Shown here piece after piece: positions 8,572-17,941 of a stretch of 63,986 nt of DNA (position 1 is its first letter; every line of letters begins with the position of its first letter). The DNA lies in assembly GCA_964448045.1 (NCBI GenBank), contig CAYUVF010000019.1, forward strand, positions 1 through 63,986, given 5' to 3'. Both the position numbers and the translations under genes were made by a program. Below the pieces are notes generated by a model. That model saw only the letters and a program-made list of their open reading frames with translations, did not search any database and was not told the origin of the DNA. Source of the DNA: CAYUVF01 sp964448045 (GTDB taxonomy: Bacteria; Bacteroidota; Rhodothermia; Rhodothermales; Salinibacteraceae).

Positions 8572-10263
8572 TCATGTGCGGGTGAGCAGATGCCAGATAA
8601 AGCGCAGCGGCACGTCGTTGCGCCACACTTCGAGCGCCGCCAGGTATAGCGCCGTAGTGAACGGCGACAGCACGATCGCCAGCGCCATCACCGATCCGGG
8701 GACGCGGGTGATCTTCGCGTAATCGATGAGGGTGCGTCCCATGATGAAGGGCACGGCCCCAGCCAGCGCGGCTCCCAGCGCCATCAGCAGCTTCTGCGCG
8801 GCCAGGGGCTCCAGCGTCGACGCCACGAGCGCCCCGATCCACACAGCCAATAGCGGCCAGCGCGGCCACACGACCAGCACAACGCCCTGCTCGACCGTCA
8901 GACCCCACCGGCCCCAGCGCGACCCGAAGACGAGAAGCAGCATCCACAGGATCAGCAGCAGGGCGTAACCCGCGCCGACGAGCACGCCCAGCGACCAGGG
9001 CGTGCCCAGCAACGTGGCCAGCGCAGCCCGCAGCCCGCCTGGCACCGCCTGAAGCGCATGAACGACGCTCGCGTCGAAGCGCAACTGGCGCCCCGCGACC
9101 ACACCCAGCGTCGCCAGACTAACCCCCTCGGCCGCAAGGAGCGCCAGGCTGCTCCCCACCAGCAAGTCGCGCCCGCTGCGCATCGCTTCCTGATAGAACG
9201 CATGCGCCCGAAAGTAGCGTGCCGTCATGTGGCGGAAGCGGGGCTCCCGCGCATACCTCCATCCCAGTAGCAGCATCCCCCCCCATCCGATCACGACGAG
9301 CCAGGGAACCGAGGGACCGGCACCGTGGCGCCCGGGCGCGAACGCAAACACCGTTTGCTGTCCCGTGTAGAGGCCGCGCACGACCTCGGCCGCCGGGCGC
9401 GGCGTTCCCCCTGGCGCGTACAGCCCATACCGGCGCCCGTACGGATCGTCCACCCGATCTCGCCAGTGATAAATAAAGAACGGCCCGCGCCCCGGTTCTG
9501 CCTGCACAGCGGTGAGGTGCGTCTCCAGATACCGCGCCTGCGCCTCGGCCGAGTGCGGAGCCGACAGGCCAGCCGCCGCCGTCGAATCGATCCACGTGCC
9601 CATCCGCCCGATGCCGGCCGGGATCTCGGGGTGGTGCGCTTGCCAGCGGTTGATCTGCGCCACCGGATCGGCGTCCAGGGCATCGAGCAGCACGAGATCG
9701 ACAGCCGAGGCGCATCGGTCGGCTGCCCCGAACGGCGTCACGTAGTACACCTGCACACCGGGCGGCCCCTCGGCGCGGACGTAGTCGGCCAGCTGTTCGA
9801 TGGCACTGCACGCGGCCGGATCGCTGGTATCGAGCATCCGCCCCAGCCCGAAGTGGCGCGCGGACGGATGCGCCTCGGCCATTCGGAGCCGCGACCGGAG
9901 CGGCTCGCGTAGCAGCGGCAAAACCCGGTTCACGTCCGGGGCCGTACGGTATGCAAGCGGCGCGTCCTGATAGAACTGGAGGCCCAACGAATCGGCCAGC
10001 GCCAGCAGCTGCTCATCCTCCACCCATCCGGTGCGCACCGCCTCGACGCCCATCGCGTGCATCTGCCGGAGATCGGACTGCGCCTGCGCGCAGCGATCCG
10101 GCTGCTGCCACACGACCCCGCTCGGGCGGTCCTGCGCGTGGGCCGTCTGCGCACCGATCCCGGTCATACCTATCACCCACAACAGATACGCCCCAAGAGT
10201 CACGCGAGACAGCAGCAAAAAATTACAACGGACAGCCACAAGCTTGAGCGCATCGACGAACAT
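8572..10263 (-). CDS. Membrane protein with an extracytoplasmic TIM-barrel-like domain
   Basis: This 563-residue protein has an N-terminal hydrophobic signal or anchor (residues about 10-45), then roughly 280 residues without membrane segments, then six or so hydrophobic helices from about residue 320 to the end. The outer domain has sequences such as MHAMGVEAVRTGWVEDEQLLALADSLGLQ-type strand-helix repeats and IGRMGTWIDSTAAAG, reminiscent of glycoside hydrolase barrels of the GH2/GH5 kind, but I do not see a confident catalytic pair. The C-terminal membrane part is not recognised. Function is unknown; envelope polysaccharide handling is a guess from the neighbouring glycosyltransferase. Confidence 0.75.
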   Translation of the reverse strand: MFVDALKLVAVRCNFLLLSRVTLGAYLLWVIGMTGIGAQTAHAQDRPSGVVWQQPDRCAQAQSDLRQMHAMGVEAVRTGWVEDEQLLALADSLGLQFYQDAPLAYRTAPDVNRVLPLLREPLRSRLRMAEAHPSARHFGLGRMLDTSDPAACSAIEQLADYVRAEGPPGVQVYYVTPFGAADRCASAVDLVLLDALDADPVAQINRWQAHHPEIPAGIGRMGTWIDSTAAAGLSAPHSAEAQARYLETHLTAVQAEPGRGPFFIYHWRDRVDDPYGRRYGLYAPGGTPRPAAEVVRGLYTGQQTVFAFAPGRHGAGPSVPWLVVIGWGGMLLLGWRYAREPRFRHMTARYFRAHAFYQEAMRSGRDLLVGSSLALLAAEGVSLATLGVVAGRQLRFDASVVHALQAVPGGLRAALATLLGTPWSLGVLVGAGYALLLILWMLLLVFGSRWGRWGLTVEQGVVLVVWPRWPLLAVWIGALVASTLEPLAAQKLLMALGAALAGAVPFIMGRTLIDYAKITRVPGSVMALAIVLSPFTTALYLAALEVWRNDVPLRFIWHLLTRT

Positions 10264-10425
10264 TCCGGCACGATGAGAATGCTACTGTAGCACGCATTCT
10301 CAAACCTATGTGTAGCACAAGATATCCCGACCGATGGAGGAGGCGCCATCAAAACGGCTGTTTGCGCAGCCCCCGCTTCCTCCAGCGTCTCCACCGTATT
10401 TTCTTGAATCAACGACTCTGAATCT

Positions 10426-10962
10426 ATGAAAAAGCGCGCACTTGTTTCGTTCGTTTTTGCCCTGCTGATGATTGCAGCCGGTCCGTCCACGAGCCACGGC
10501 CAGATTTCCTTCGAGATTGGCCCGCACATCGGCGTGGACGCCGGGGACGCCTCCGACCTCGGCGGCGACTTCTTCGCCGGGGCCGACGCCCGCATCGGCG
10601 CCGCGGTGCTTCCCTTCATCATCAACCCGTCGGTCGATTATTATTTTCTGGATGATGCGACGCTGAGCGGCGAGAGCATCGACCGGTCGCTGTACACCAT
10701 CGACCTCAATGCGCTCTACGAGTTCGGCCCCAATACGGTGGTCTTCACGCCATACGCGGGGGTGGGCGTAGGCATCACCAACTTCTCTGCCGATACCGAG
10801 ATCGCTGATATCGAAACCGACGACACCAGCATTGGGGCCAACTTCATTGCGGGGGCGCGCTTCCACCTCGGCGTTATCAAACCCTTCGTGCAGGCCAAAA
10901 TCAACGTCGGCGGCGATTACCAACTCTTCGGCGTGATGGGCGGATTGCTCTTCGGGTTTTAA
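10426..10962 (+). CDS. Small outer membrane beta-barrel protein, copy 1 of 3
   Basis: This 178-residue protein has a signal peptide (MKKRALVSFVFALLMIAA, cleavage near SHGQ) and a short alternating strand pattern ending in aromatic GLLFGF, typical of an eight-stranded OmpA-like barrel. Key shared blocks with the next two genes are DLGGDF, IDLNALY, F-x-PYAGVGVG and KPFVQAKINVGGD. It is the first of three related genes on the plus strand and is divergent from the large membrane protein. No specific ligand can be inferred. Confidence 0.85.
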   Translation: MKKRALVSFVFALLMIAAGPSTSHGQISFEIGPHIGVDAGDASDLGGDFFAGADARIGAAVLPFIINPSVDYYFLDDATLSGESIDRSLYTIDLNALYEFGPNTVVFTPYAGVGVGITNFSADTEIADIETDDTSIGANFIAGARFHLGVIKPFVQAKINVGGDYQLFGVMGGLLFGF

Positions 10963-11145
10963 ATCCCGCTTTCACTCGGGTCTCGGTCCCATCCGGCGTT
11001 TACGATCAGTATTCGTATTTGTGACCGTCTTCGTCTCCATATTTCGCTTACCTACATAGGCGAGGCCAACACACTGAATGACGTTTCTCGTGACCGCCTC
11101 TCCCCGGATCGTTGAATCAGCATTCCAACAGAAACCCTACTTCAT

Positions 11146-11661
11146 ATGAAAAAGCTTACGCTCCTCTCTGCTCTCCTCGCGCTGTTTCTGATTGCTGCGC
11201 CGACGGATGCACAAGCCCAAAACTTCAAAATTGGTCCCCAACTGACGATTGACTTGGGGGACGTTTCCGATCTCGGTGGCGATTTTGGTATTGGCGGCGA
11301 CGTTCGCCTTCAACTTCCCTCGCTCCCTGTGGATGGACAGGGCTCGTTTACGTTTTTCTTCGCCGATGATCCTTTCACGGTATTTGCCATCGACGTAAAT
11401 GCGCTGTACCCGTTTGAAGTGGAGGATCAGCCGTTCCGTCCCTACGTTGGCGCTGGTTTGGGATTCACGCGGCTTTCCATCGATGACGATGCGTTTGGAG
11501 GCTTTGGGTTCGGTGGCAGCAGCACAGAGGTCGGAATCAACCTCCTCGGAGGCGCTGAATTCCCGCTCGATAGTTTCACGCCCTTCGCACAGGCGCAATT
11601 CAACTTAGGAAGTGATATCGACCGCTTTGGCATTACCGGCGGCGTGCTTTTCAACCTGTAA
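11146..11661 (+). CDS. Small outer membrane beta-barrel protein, copy 2 of 3
   Basis: This 171-residue protein is a paralogue of the preceding one: signal peptide ending DAQAQ, then DLGDVSDLGGDFGIGGDV, IDVNALYPF, PYVGAGLGF, FTPFAQAQFNLGSD and a C-terminal GGVLFNL. Codon choice is visibly less G+C-rich than in the flanking copies, as is the 183 bp upstream. It is followed by a clear terminator at 11684-11723, so each copy is probably its own unit. Confidence 0.85.
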   Translation: MKKLTLLSALLALFLIAAPTDAQAQNFKIGPQLTIDLGDVSDLGGDFGIGGDVRLQLPSLPVDGQGSFTFFFADDPFTVFAIDVNALYPFEVEDQPFRPYVGAGLGFTRLSIDDDAFGGFGFGGSSTEVGINLLGGAEFPLDSFTPFAQAQFNLGSDIDRFGITGGVLFNL

Positions 11662-11683
11662 CGTCAACGCAGCACACGGGTAC

Positions 11684-11723
11684 ACAGCCTCACCGCTCTC
11701 CAGCGGTGGGGCTGTTTGTGTTT
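11684..11723 (+). terminator. Rho-independent terminator after barrel copy 2
   Basis: A 14-bp stem acagcctcaccgct / agcggtggggctgt (11684-11697 and 11702-11715, one mismatch) with a ctcc loop is followed by ttgtgttt. Confidence 0.85.
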
Positions 11724-11848
11724 GAGGCCGATGCGCGCACGGCTCCTCCGGGTTTACACCGATTTCAGGATGGAGCATTGCCCCTTGCGCAAGGGGCTGC
11801 TATGTTCATACCGAGCGGTGCCAATCTCTTCCACAAGCCCTGTCCCCG

Positions 11849-12370
11849 ATGCACATGACGACGTTTTCTCGCTTTGGCTACCCCCTTGCCCTCCTGTTGA
11901 TCGTAAGCGTCGCGCTCTGGCCGCAGGCCGCTCAGGCCCAGCAGGGCAACGCCCCGCCGGAGGGCCAGACGCAGGTGTACGTGGGGCCGCGCCTCGGCTT
12001 TGACCTCGGCGACGTGGAGGAACTGTTCGTGGGCGTCGACGCGCGCATCCACAACACGGCGTTCCCCATCGTGGTCCAGCCGGCGCTCGACGTCTACCTC
12101 CAAGAGGGCGGCCCGCTGATTCAGCTCAACGTGAATGCGCTCTATCCCTTCACCATCGAAGGCGCCACCGGATTTCAGCCCTATGCCGGGGGCGGACTCG
12201 GCTTCTCGTTCGTCAACGACCGCTCCGATGTCGGCCTGAACGTCGTTGGCGGGGCGCTCTTTGAAACCAATAGCCCCATCACCCCCTTCGCGCAGGCCCA
12301 AATCACCGTAGGCGACATCGACTTCTTCGCGCTCTCGGGCGGAATTCTGTTGCGGCTGACGTCGCTGTAG
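11849..12370 (+). CDS. Small outer membrane beta-barrel protein, copy 3 of 3
   Basis: The third paralogue is 173 residues, or 171 from the in-frame ATG at 11855. It has a signal peptide ending AAQAQQ, then YVGPRLGFDLGDVEELFVGVDARI, LNVNALYPF, QPYAGGGLGF and TPFAQAQITVGD. The blocks align in order with copies 1 and 2, supporting tandem duplication. It precedes a hairpin-rich region and the terminator at 12476-12513. Confidence 0.85.
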   Translation: MHMTTFSRFGYPLALLLIVSVALWPQAAQAQQGNAPPEGQTQVYVGPRLGFDLGDVEELFVGVDARIHNTAFPIVVQPALDVYLQEGGPLIQLNVNALYPFTIEGATGFQPYAGGGLGFSFVNDRSDVGLNVVGGALFETNSPITPFAQAQITVGDIDFFALSGGILLRLTSL

Positions 12371-12410
12371 TGAGACGCGCTTACCGTTTCCCTGAAATGA
12401 TGACGCACGG

Positions 12411-12439
12411 GTAGAGACGACCGGGTCGGTCGTCTCTAC
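12411..12439. repeat. Palindromic repeat with gtagaga arms, copy 1
   Basis: The perfect 12-bp arms gtagagacgacc / ggtcgtctctac surround gggtc. A related palindrome with the same gtagaga/tctctac ends occurs at 47663-47691, so this looks like an interspersed extragenic palindrome rather than a gene-specific site. Confidence 0.7.
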
Positions 12440-12475
12440 GAAAAGCCACGAACCGGCGATTAGGTGTTCACATGC

Positions 12476-12513
12476 AAAAAGCCGCACTCCCTCACGGGGA
12501 GCGCGGCTTTTTT
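12476..12513. terminator. Bidirectional terminator between barrel copy 3 and ftsZ
   Basis: The stem gccgc (12481-12485) plus ctccc (12487-12491) pairs with gggag (12497-12501) and gcggc (12503-12507), flanked by five A on the left and six T on the right, so it can end transcription in both directions. Confidence 0.9.
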
Positions 12514-12520
12514 CGTGGGG

Positions 12521-12618
12521 CAGTTGCGCATCAGGCGCAACTGCACCGCTCACCACCGAGCCGCGTGCTTAGCGCACGCCGGCAAACTGGCCTTGCTCAC
12601 AGGCCAGCATCGGTGGTG
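12521..12618. other. Multi-stem structured element
   Basis: A hairpin with perfect 9-bp arms cagttgcgc/gcgcaactg spans 12521-12543. It is followed by a possible three-way junction: outer arms caccaccga (12551-12559) and tcggtggtg (12610-12618) enclose one hairpin at 12560-12583 (gccgcgtgc with gcacgc-c-ggc) and one at 12587-12607 (ctggcct/aggccag, 7-nt loop). All arms are read directly from the sequence. Whether it is transcribed as RNA is unknown. Confidence 0.55.
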
Positions 12619-12761
12619 GGGCTGGAGGGCCCACGTTGTGGAGTAGACCATTTCGAGCGCCGGAGGTCGAATGTAATATCGGGAGCATGGGTGTCACCCC
12701 TGTGTCGTCCCCGTTCGATCACCGCCATTCGACGCTCATCATTCGCCATTCGACCTTGGAC

Positions 12762-14090
12762 TCAGTCCATCATTTTACGGAGGAACGCCGGTGTATCGGT
12801 GTCGTCCTTGCGGATGCGCTCTTTCCGCTCCTTGCGCTTCTGCAGGTCATCGGCGCGGAGCCGGCGCACGTTGGAGGACGGCGACTCGCCCTGATCGTCG
12901 TCGTTCCCCTCGGCGCGATTCGACGCGTCGTCCTGCTGCTTCTTTTCCTGCTGCTTCTTTTCGCCGGAGCGAAGCGGCGAGCTGCGGCGCTCGTACGCCG
13001 GCGTATCGAGCTGCCGCAGGTTGTCCTCGCCTTTGTAGTGCACCGTCGGGTTGTTCTGTTCATCGAGCGGCACCGTGCGGCGGGTGCTCTCCTCGGCGGC
13101 CCGTTCCTCCTCATCGTCGAACCCGGTGGCGATCACGGTGACGCGCAGCTTGTCGTTCAGCTCGTCGTCGATGACCGTACCAAAGATGACTTCGACGTCG
13201 TCGCCTGCCTCGCGCTGGATGACGCTCGTGGCCTGCGTCGCCTCGCGGATGCCCAGCGACGGCCCCGAGGTGATGTTGACCAGCACGTTGCGCGCGCCAG
13301 CGATCGAGAGCCCATCGAGCAGCGGACTGCTGATCGCTTCGATAGCGGCTTTCTCGGCGCGGTTCTCGGCCGAGGACGTGGCGGAGCCCATCAGCGCCGT
13401 GCCGCCGTTCTTCATCGTCGTCTTCACGTCGGCAAAGTCGAGGTTGATCAGGCCGTGCACGGTGATCAGGTCGCTGATGCCGCGCGTGGCGTTGAAGAGC
13501 ACCTCGTCGGCCTTGCCGAAGGCTTCGATCAGGCTGGTGTCTTCATCGGCGATGTCGAGCAGCCGCTCGTTGGGGATGACGATGAGCGTGTCGACGTGCT
13601 CGCTGAGCAGGTCGATGCCTTCGAGCGCCGTCGTCATCCGCCGCTTGCCCTCGCAGTCGAACGGCTTCGTCACGATGGCGACGGTGAGGATGTCGAGCTC
13701 GCGGGCGATCGACGCCACCACGGGCGCGCCGCCGGTACCCGTGCCGCCGCCCATCCCGGCCGTGATGAAGACCATGTCGTAGCCGTCGAGCGCCTTCTTG
13801 ATCTCGTCGCGGCTCTCCTCGATGGCCTTCGCGCCGGTGCTGGGCCGCGCGCCTGCACCGAGACCCTTCGTAATCATCTGGCCCGCCTGGATCTTCTGCG
13901 GCGCCTTGTTTTTGGCCAGCGCCTGCGAGTCGGTATTGATGGCGATGAACTCGACGTTGCCGCGGATACCGGTCTCCACCATGTTGTTGATGGCGTTCCC
14001 GCCTCCGCCGCCGACGCCGACGACGCAGATCTTGGCCTCTTCATTCACGGAATCGTCGAACGAAAATCGTGAGCTAAATTCGTGGTCCAT
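12762..14090 (-). CDS. ftsZ: Cell division protein FtsZ
   Basis: This 442-residue tubulin-like GTPase forms the division ring. It has KICVVGVGGGGGNAINNM near residue 20, the GTP-binding signature AGMGGGTGTGGAPVVA near residue 113, and LINLDFADVKTTM near residue 212. A variable acidic and charged linker of about 100 residues leads to a conserved tip, DTPAFLRKMMD, the partner-binding peptide. A strong gagg ribosome site lies just before the ATG. It is the last gene of the dcw cluster and is separated from ftsA by 142 bp, which may hold its own promoter. Confidence 0.98.
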   Translation of the reverse strand: MDHEFSSRFSFDDSVNEEAKICVVGVGGGGGNAINNMVETGIRGNVEFIAINTDSQALAKNKAPQKIQAGQMITKGLGAGARPSTGAKAIEESRDEIKKALDGYDMVFITAGMGGGTGTGGAPVVASIARELDILTVAIVTKPFDCEGKRRMTTALEGIDLLSEHVDTLIVIPNERLLDIADEDTSLIEAFGKADEVLFNATRGISDLITVHGLINLDFADVKTTMKNGGTALMGSATSSAENRAEKAAIEAISSPLLDGLSIAGARNVLVNITSGPSLGIREATQATSVIQREAGDDVEVIFGTVIDDELNDKLRVTVIATGFDDEEERAAEESTRRTVPLDEQNNPTVHYKGEDNLRQLDTPAYERRSSPLRSGEKKQQEKKQQDDASNRAEGNDDDQGESPSSNVRRLRADDLQKRKERKERIRKDDTDTPAFLRKMMD

Positions 14091-14196
14091 AGGTCCCTCC
14101 AGAGGTTATTCAGATGTGAATCGGGGCAGCCGGGGATGAGCAGTCCCGCGTGTGGGCTGCCGCCGCGTACGAAGTTAGTTGGTTGTTGAGTGGATG

Positions 14197-14212
14197 ATAC
14201 TGTGATACTGTG
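14197..14212. repeat. Tandem 8-bp repeat in the ftsA-ftsZ gap
   Basis: The octamer gatactgt occurs twice without a gap. It lies about 110 bp upstream of the ftsZ start. It could belong to a regulatory site, but nothing else supports that. Confidence 0.4.
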
Positions 14213-14232
14213 CGCGTGCGGCCGGATGCGCC

Positions 14233-15501
14233 TTAGAGTTCGTCGAACCAGGCTTTCATCCGGCTGGTGATCTTCTCCATGATCCCGCCGCCGGAGGCGC
14301 TAGGGCTTCCGTTGCGGGTGCTGAGGCTGCCGTTAAACGGCGTCCCGCCGATGACCTCGGGCCGCATGCCGTAGAGCACGAGCCCCACGGCTGTCGAAAA
14401 CTTCGGATCGCTGACCTCTTCGACGAGGCCGCCGCCGAGACCCATCGGGCGACCGATGCGCGTTTCCATGCCGAGCACGTCGGCAGCCAGCTCGGCGGTG
14501 CCGGGGATGAGCGATCCGCCGCCGGTGAGCACGGCGCCCACGGCCAGATGCCGCCCGTAGCCGCTGCGCTTGATCTCGATGGCGGTAATCTCCAGGATCT
14601 CTTCGAGGCGCGGCTGGATGATCTGGGCCAGCGTGTCGCGCCCGATGCTTTTCTCGGGCCGCCCGCCGATGCCAGGGATCGTGATTTCCTCGTTCGCCTC
14701 GGCCATGTCAACGAGCGCGGTGCCAAACTGCCGCTTGAGCCGCTCGGCCTGATCGCGCATGACGCCGAGCCCCTTGCGGATGTCGTCGGTCACCTTGTCG
14801 CCGGCGACGGCGATCACGGCGGTGTGGCGGATCGTGTTGTCCTCGAAGACGGCGATGTCCGTCGTCCCCCCGCCGATGTCAATCAGCGCGACGCCGACTT
14901 CCTTCTCGTCGTCGTGCAGCACGGCGAAGGACGACGCCAGCGGCTCCAGCACGAGATCGGCCACTTCGTAGCCGGCCTTTTCGATGCAGCGGTAGATGTT
15001 CTTCGCCGCCGAGACGAGCCCGGTGATGATGTGCACGTTCGCTTCGAGGCGCACGCCGCTCATCCCTACCGGATCGGCCACGCCGTCCTGGCCGTCGACG
15101 ATAAAGTCCTGCGGGATGACGTGCAGGATCTCGCGGTCGGCGGGCATGGCCACGTGCATCGTGTCTTCCAAGAGGCGCTGCACATCGCGCTGGGTGATCT
15201 CGCCGTTGCGGTTGGAGATGGCGACGACACCGCGGCTCTGGAAACTCTGCACGTGATCGCCGGCGATGCCCACAATCACGCGGTGCACGTCCACCCCGGC
15301 GGCGCGTTCGGCCTCGTCGATGGCTTCTTGCACCGCGGCGACCGTGCGGTCGATGTTGACCACCACGCCGCGGTTGAGCCCGTCCGATTCGGCCACACCC
15401 AGGCCCAGGATATTCACCCGGCCGAGGTCGTCTTCGGCCGCCACGGCCGCGCACACCTTCGTCGTTCCAATGTCAACGCCTACAACTATATTTTCATTCA
15501 T
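14233..15501 (-). CDS. ftsA: Cell division protein FtsA
   Basis: This 422-residue actin-like ATPase anchors FtsZ to the membrane. It has VVGVDIGTTKVCAAVA at the N-terminus, the phosphate-2 motif ALIDIGGGTTDIAVF near residue 200, the adenosine motif VLTGGGSLIPG near residue 325, and a C-terminal amphipathic tail ending SRMKAWFDEL that should bind the membrane. ATG at 15501 is chosen over an upstream TTG. It sits between ftsQ and ftsZ in the standard order. Confidence 0.97.
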   Translation of the reverse strand: MNENIVVGVDIGTTKVCAAVAAEDDLGRVNILGLGVAESDGLNRGVVVNIDRTVAAVQEAIDEAERAAGVDVHRVIVGIAGDHVQSFQSRGVVAISNRNGEITQRDVQRLLEDTMHVAMPADREILHVIPQDFIVDGQDGVADPVGMSGVRLEANVHIITGLVSAAKNIYRCIEKAGYEVADLVLEPLASSFAVLHDDEKEVGVALIDIGGGTTDIAVFEDNTIRHTAVIAVAGDKVTDDIRKGLGVMRDQAERLKRQFGTALVDMAEANEEITIPGIGGRPEKSIGRDTLAQIIQPRLEEILEITAIEIKRSGYGRHLAVGAVLTGGGSLIPGTAELAADVLGMETRIGRPMGLGGGLVEEVSDPKFSTAVGLVLYGMRPEVIGGTPFNGSLSTRNGSPSASGGGIMEKITSRMKAWFDEL

Positions 15502-15541
15502 GGGAATCAATCGTTTATACGTTCAGCCGCCAGCGCGCCCG

Positions 15542-16336
15542 CTATCGGCTTTCGGCAATCTTCGGAGTTCCAGTGGCTGATGTCTTTTGTTCACGAGTCA
15601 CAATCTGGCTGTCAAAACGGAGGTCGATGCGGTCGAAGGCGGTGTTCGGCTGCGGGAGCACGGCCTGATGCCAGAAGGCATTCAGCCGATGGAGGCGCGT
15701 CGGAAAATCGGAGGCGCCCAGCATCACCCGGATCGCGCCATGATCGGTCGTCGGGCGCGTCATCAGCTCCATCGCGCTATCGGGGCGCACGACCAGCTCC
15801 GAGACGATCTCCTGCGCCTCGAATGAGGCCAGTGCGTCCATCATCGCCCGCACCGACCCGTGCCCGATGGGCCGCACCGGATGGTACTCATCCGCCGCGA
15901 GGCCGCGCAGCAGCGGCACATCGGCGGCCAGCCCGCTCACCAGCGGCATGCCGTAGCCCTGCCGGTCGAGGTAGAAGGCGGGCGTGCCGTCCGCGGCCAG
16001 GGCCAGCGCTACCGGCGTCCGCTCCGCCACGCTGATGCGCAGCGTGCCCGTTGGGAGCCGGTAGGTCGTCGCAGTCTCCACCCACGGATGGCGCTCGACG
16101 CGGTCGGAAATCAGCGCCGGATCGATGGCGTACAGCGCCGTATCGGGGCGGATTGCAGCCAACGTGCGCAGCTCATCCGCATCCGCGTGCTGGGCGCCTA
16201 CGACGGTGACGGCATCGAGCGAGACGCTCGCCTGCCACTGCCACCCCAGCACGCCGAGCACGGCAACCAGCACCACCCCGCCGATCAGCCCGGCGCGGCG
16301 CATCCATCGATGATATGTGGGGGATTGTTTCGTCAT
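15542..16336 (-). CDS. ftsQ: Cell division protein FtsQ/DivIB
   Basis: This 264-residue protein has a short cytoplasmic start, one membrane helix (LIGGVVLVAVLGVLGW, about residues 16-32), then a POTRA-like domain (LDAVTVVGAQHADADELRTLAAI) and a DivIB-type beta domain. Its position between murC and ftsA supports the call, since FtsQ sequences vary strongly. The ATG at 16336 gives the expected short cytoplasmic tail; the longer frame adds 11 residues. Confidence 0.88.
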   Translation of the reverse strand: MTKQSPTYHRWMRRAGLIGGVVLVAVLGVLGWQWQASVSLDAVTVVGAQHADADELRTLAAIRPDTALYAIDPALISDRVERHPWVETATTYRLPTGTLRISVAERTPVALALAADGTPAFYLDRQGYGMPLVSGLAADVPLLRGLAADEYHPVRPIGHGSVRAMMDALASFEAQEIVSELVVRPDSAMELMTRPTTDHGAIRVMLGASDFPTRLHRLNAFWHQAVLPQPNTAFDRIDLRFDSQIVTREQKTSATGTPKIAESR

Positions 16337-16365
16337 AAAAGATGATTGCTCGCTGGCACGGTCCG

Positions 16366-16466
16366 TCATCCCCGACTTGATCGGGGATCCAGAAGAACCT
16401 GCCTATTGCGTGCGTTCTGGATTTACTATCGTGAAGCTTCGCTTTCCGCGTTCGCGGGAATGACTT
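16366..16466. repeat. Extragenic gtcatccc...ggaatgac repeat, copy 1
   Basis: Between ftsQ and murC, the stretch starts cgtcatccccgacttgatc with a small internal palindrome (ccccgac/tcgggg pairing) and ends cgcgggaatgac, so its ends are inverted copies of gtcat-ccc. A similar element lies at 61436-61542. This is the typical form of a dispersed extragenic repeat. Confidence 0.6.
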
Positions 16467-16518
16467 GCGGGGTAAACCCCATCAAAAAGGCTTGGCAGAT
16501 CACATAGCATTCGCGTCC

Positions 16519-17940
<1,422 letters not shown>

Positions 17941-17941
17941 G

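Larger units (their letters stand above)
12371..12761. other. Structured intergenic region between barrel gene 3 and ftsZ
   Basis: No gene is supported in these 391 bp between convergent genes. It contains, in order, a 29-bp palindrome (12411-12439), a bidirectional terminator (12476-12513), a 9-bp-stem hairpin (12521-12543), a branched structure (12551-12618), and a run of simple repeats resembling gccattcgac/cattcgccattcgac (about 12720-12755). Confidence 0.7.

Noticed and set aside
12521..12618. Integron attC site or tRNA
   Set aside because: The stems lack the conserved attC core sequences, and the arms do not form a cloverleaf with an acceptor stem and T loop.
12636..14072. Plus-strand frame of 478 residues opposite ftsZ
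   Set aside because: It is an antisense shadow; FtsZ on the minus strand is unambiguous.
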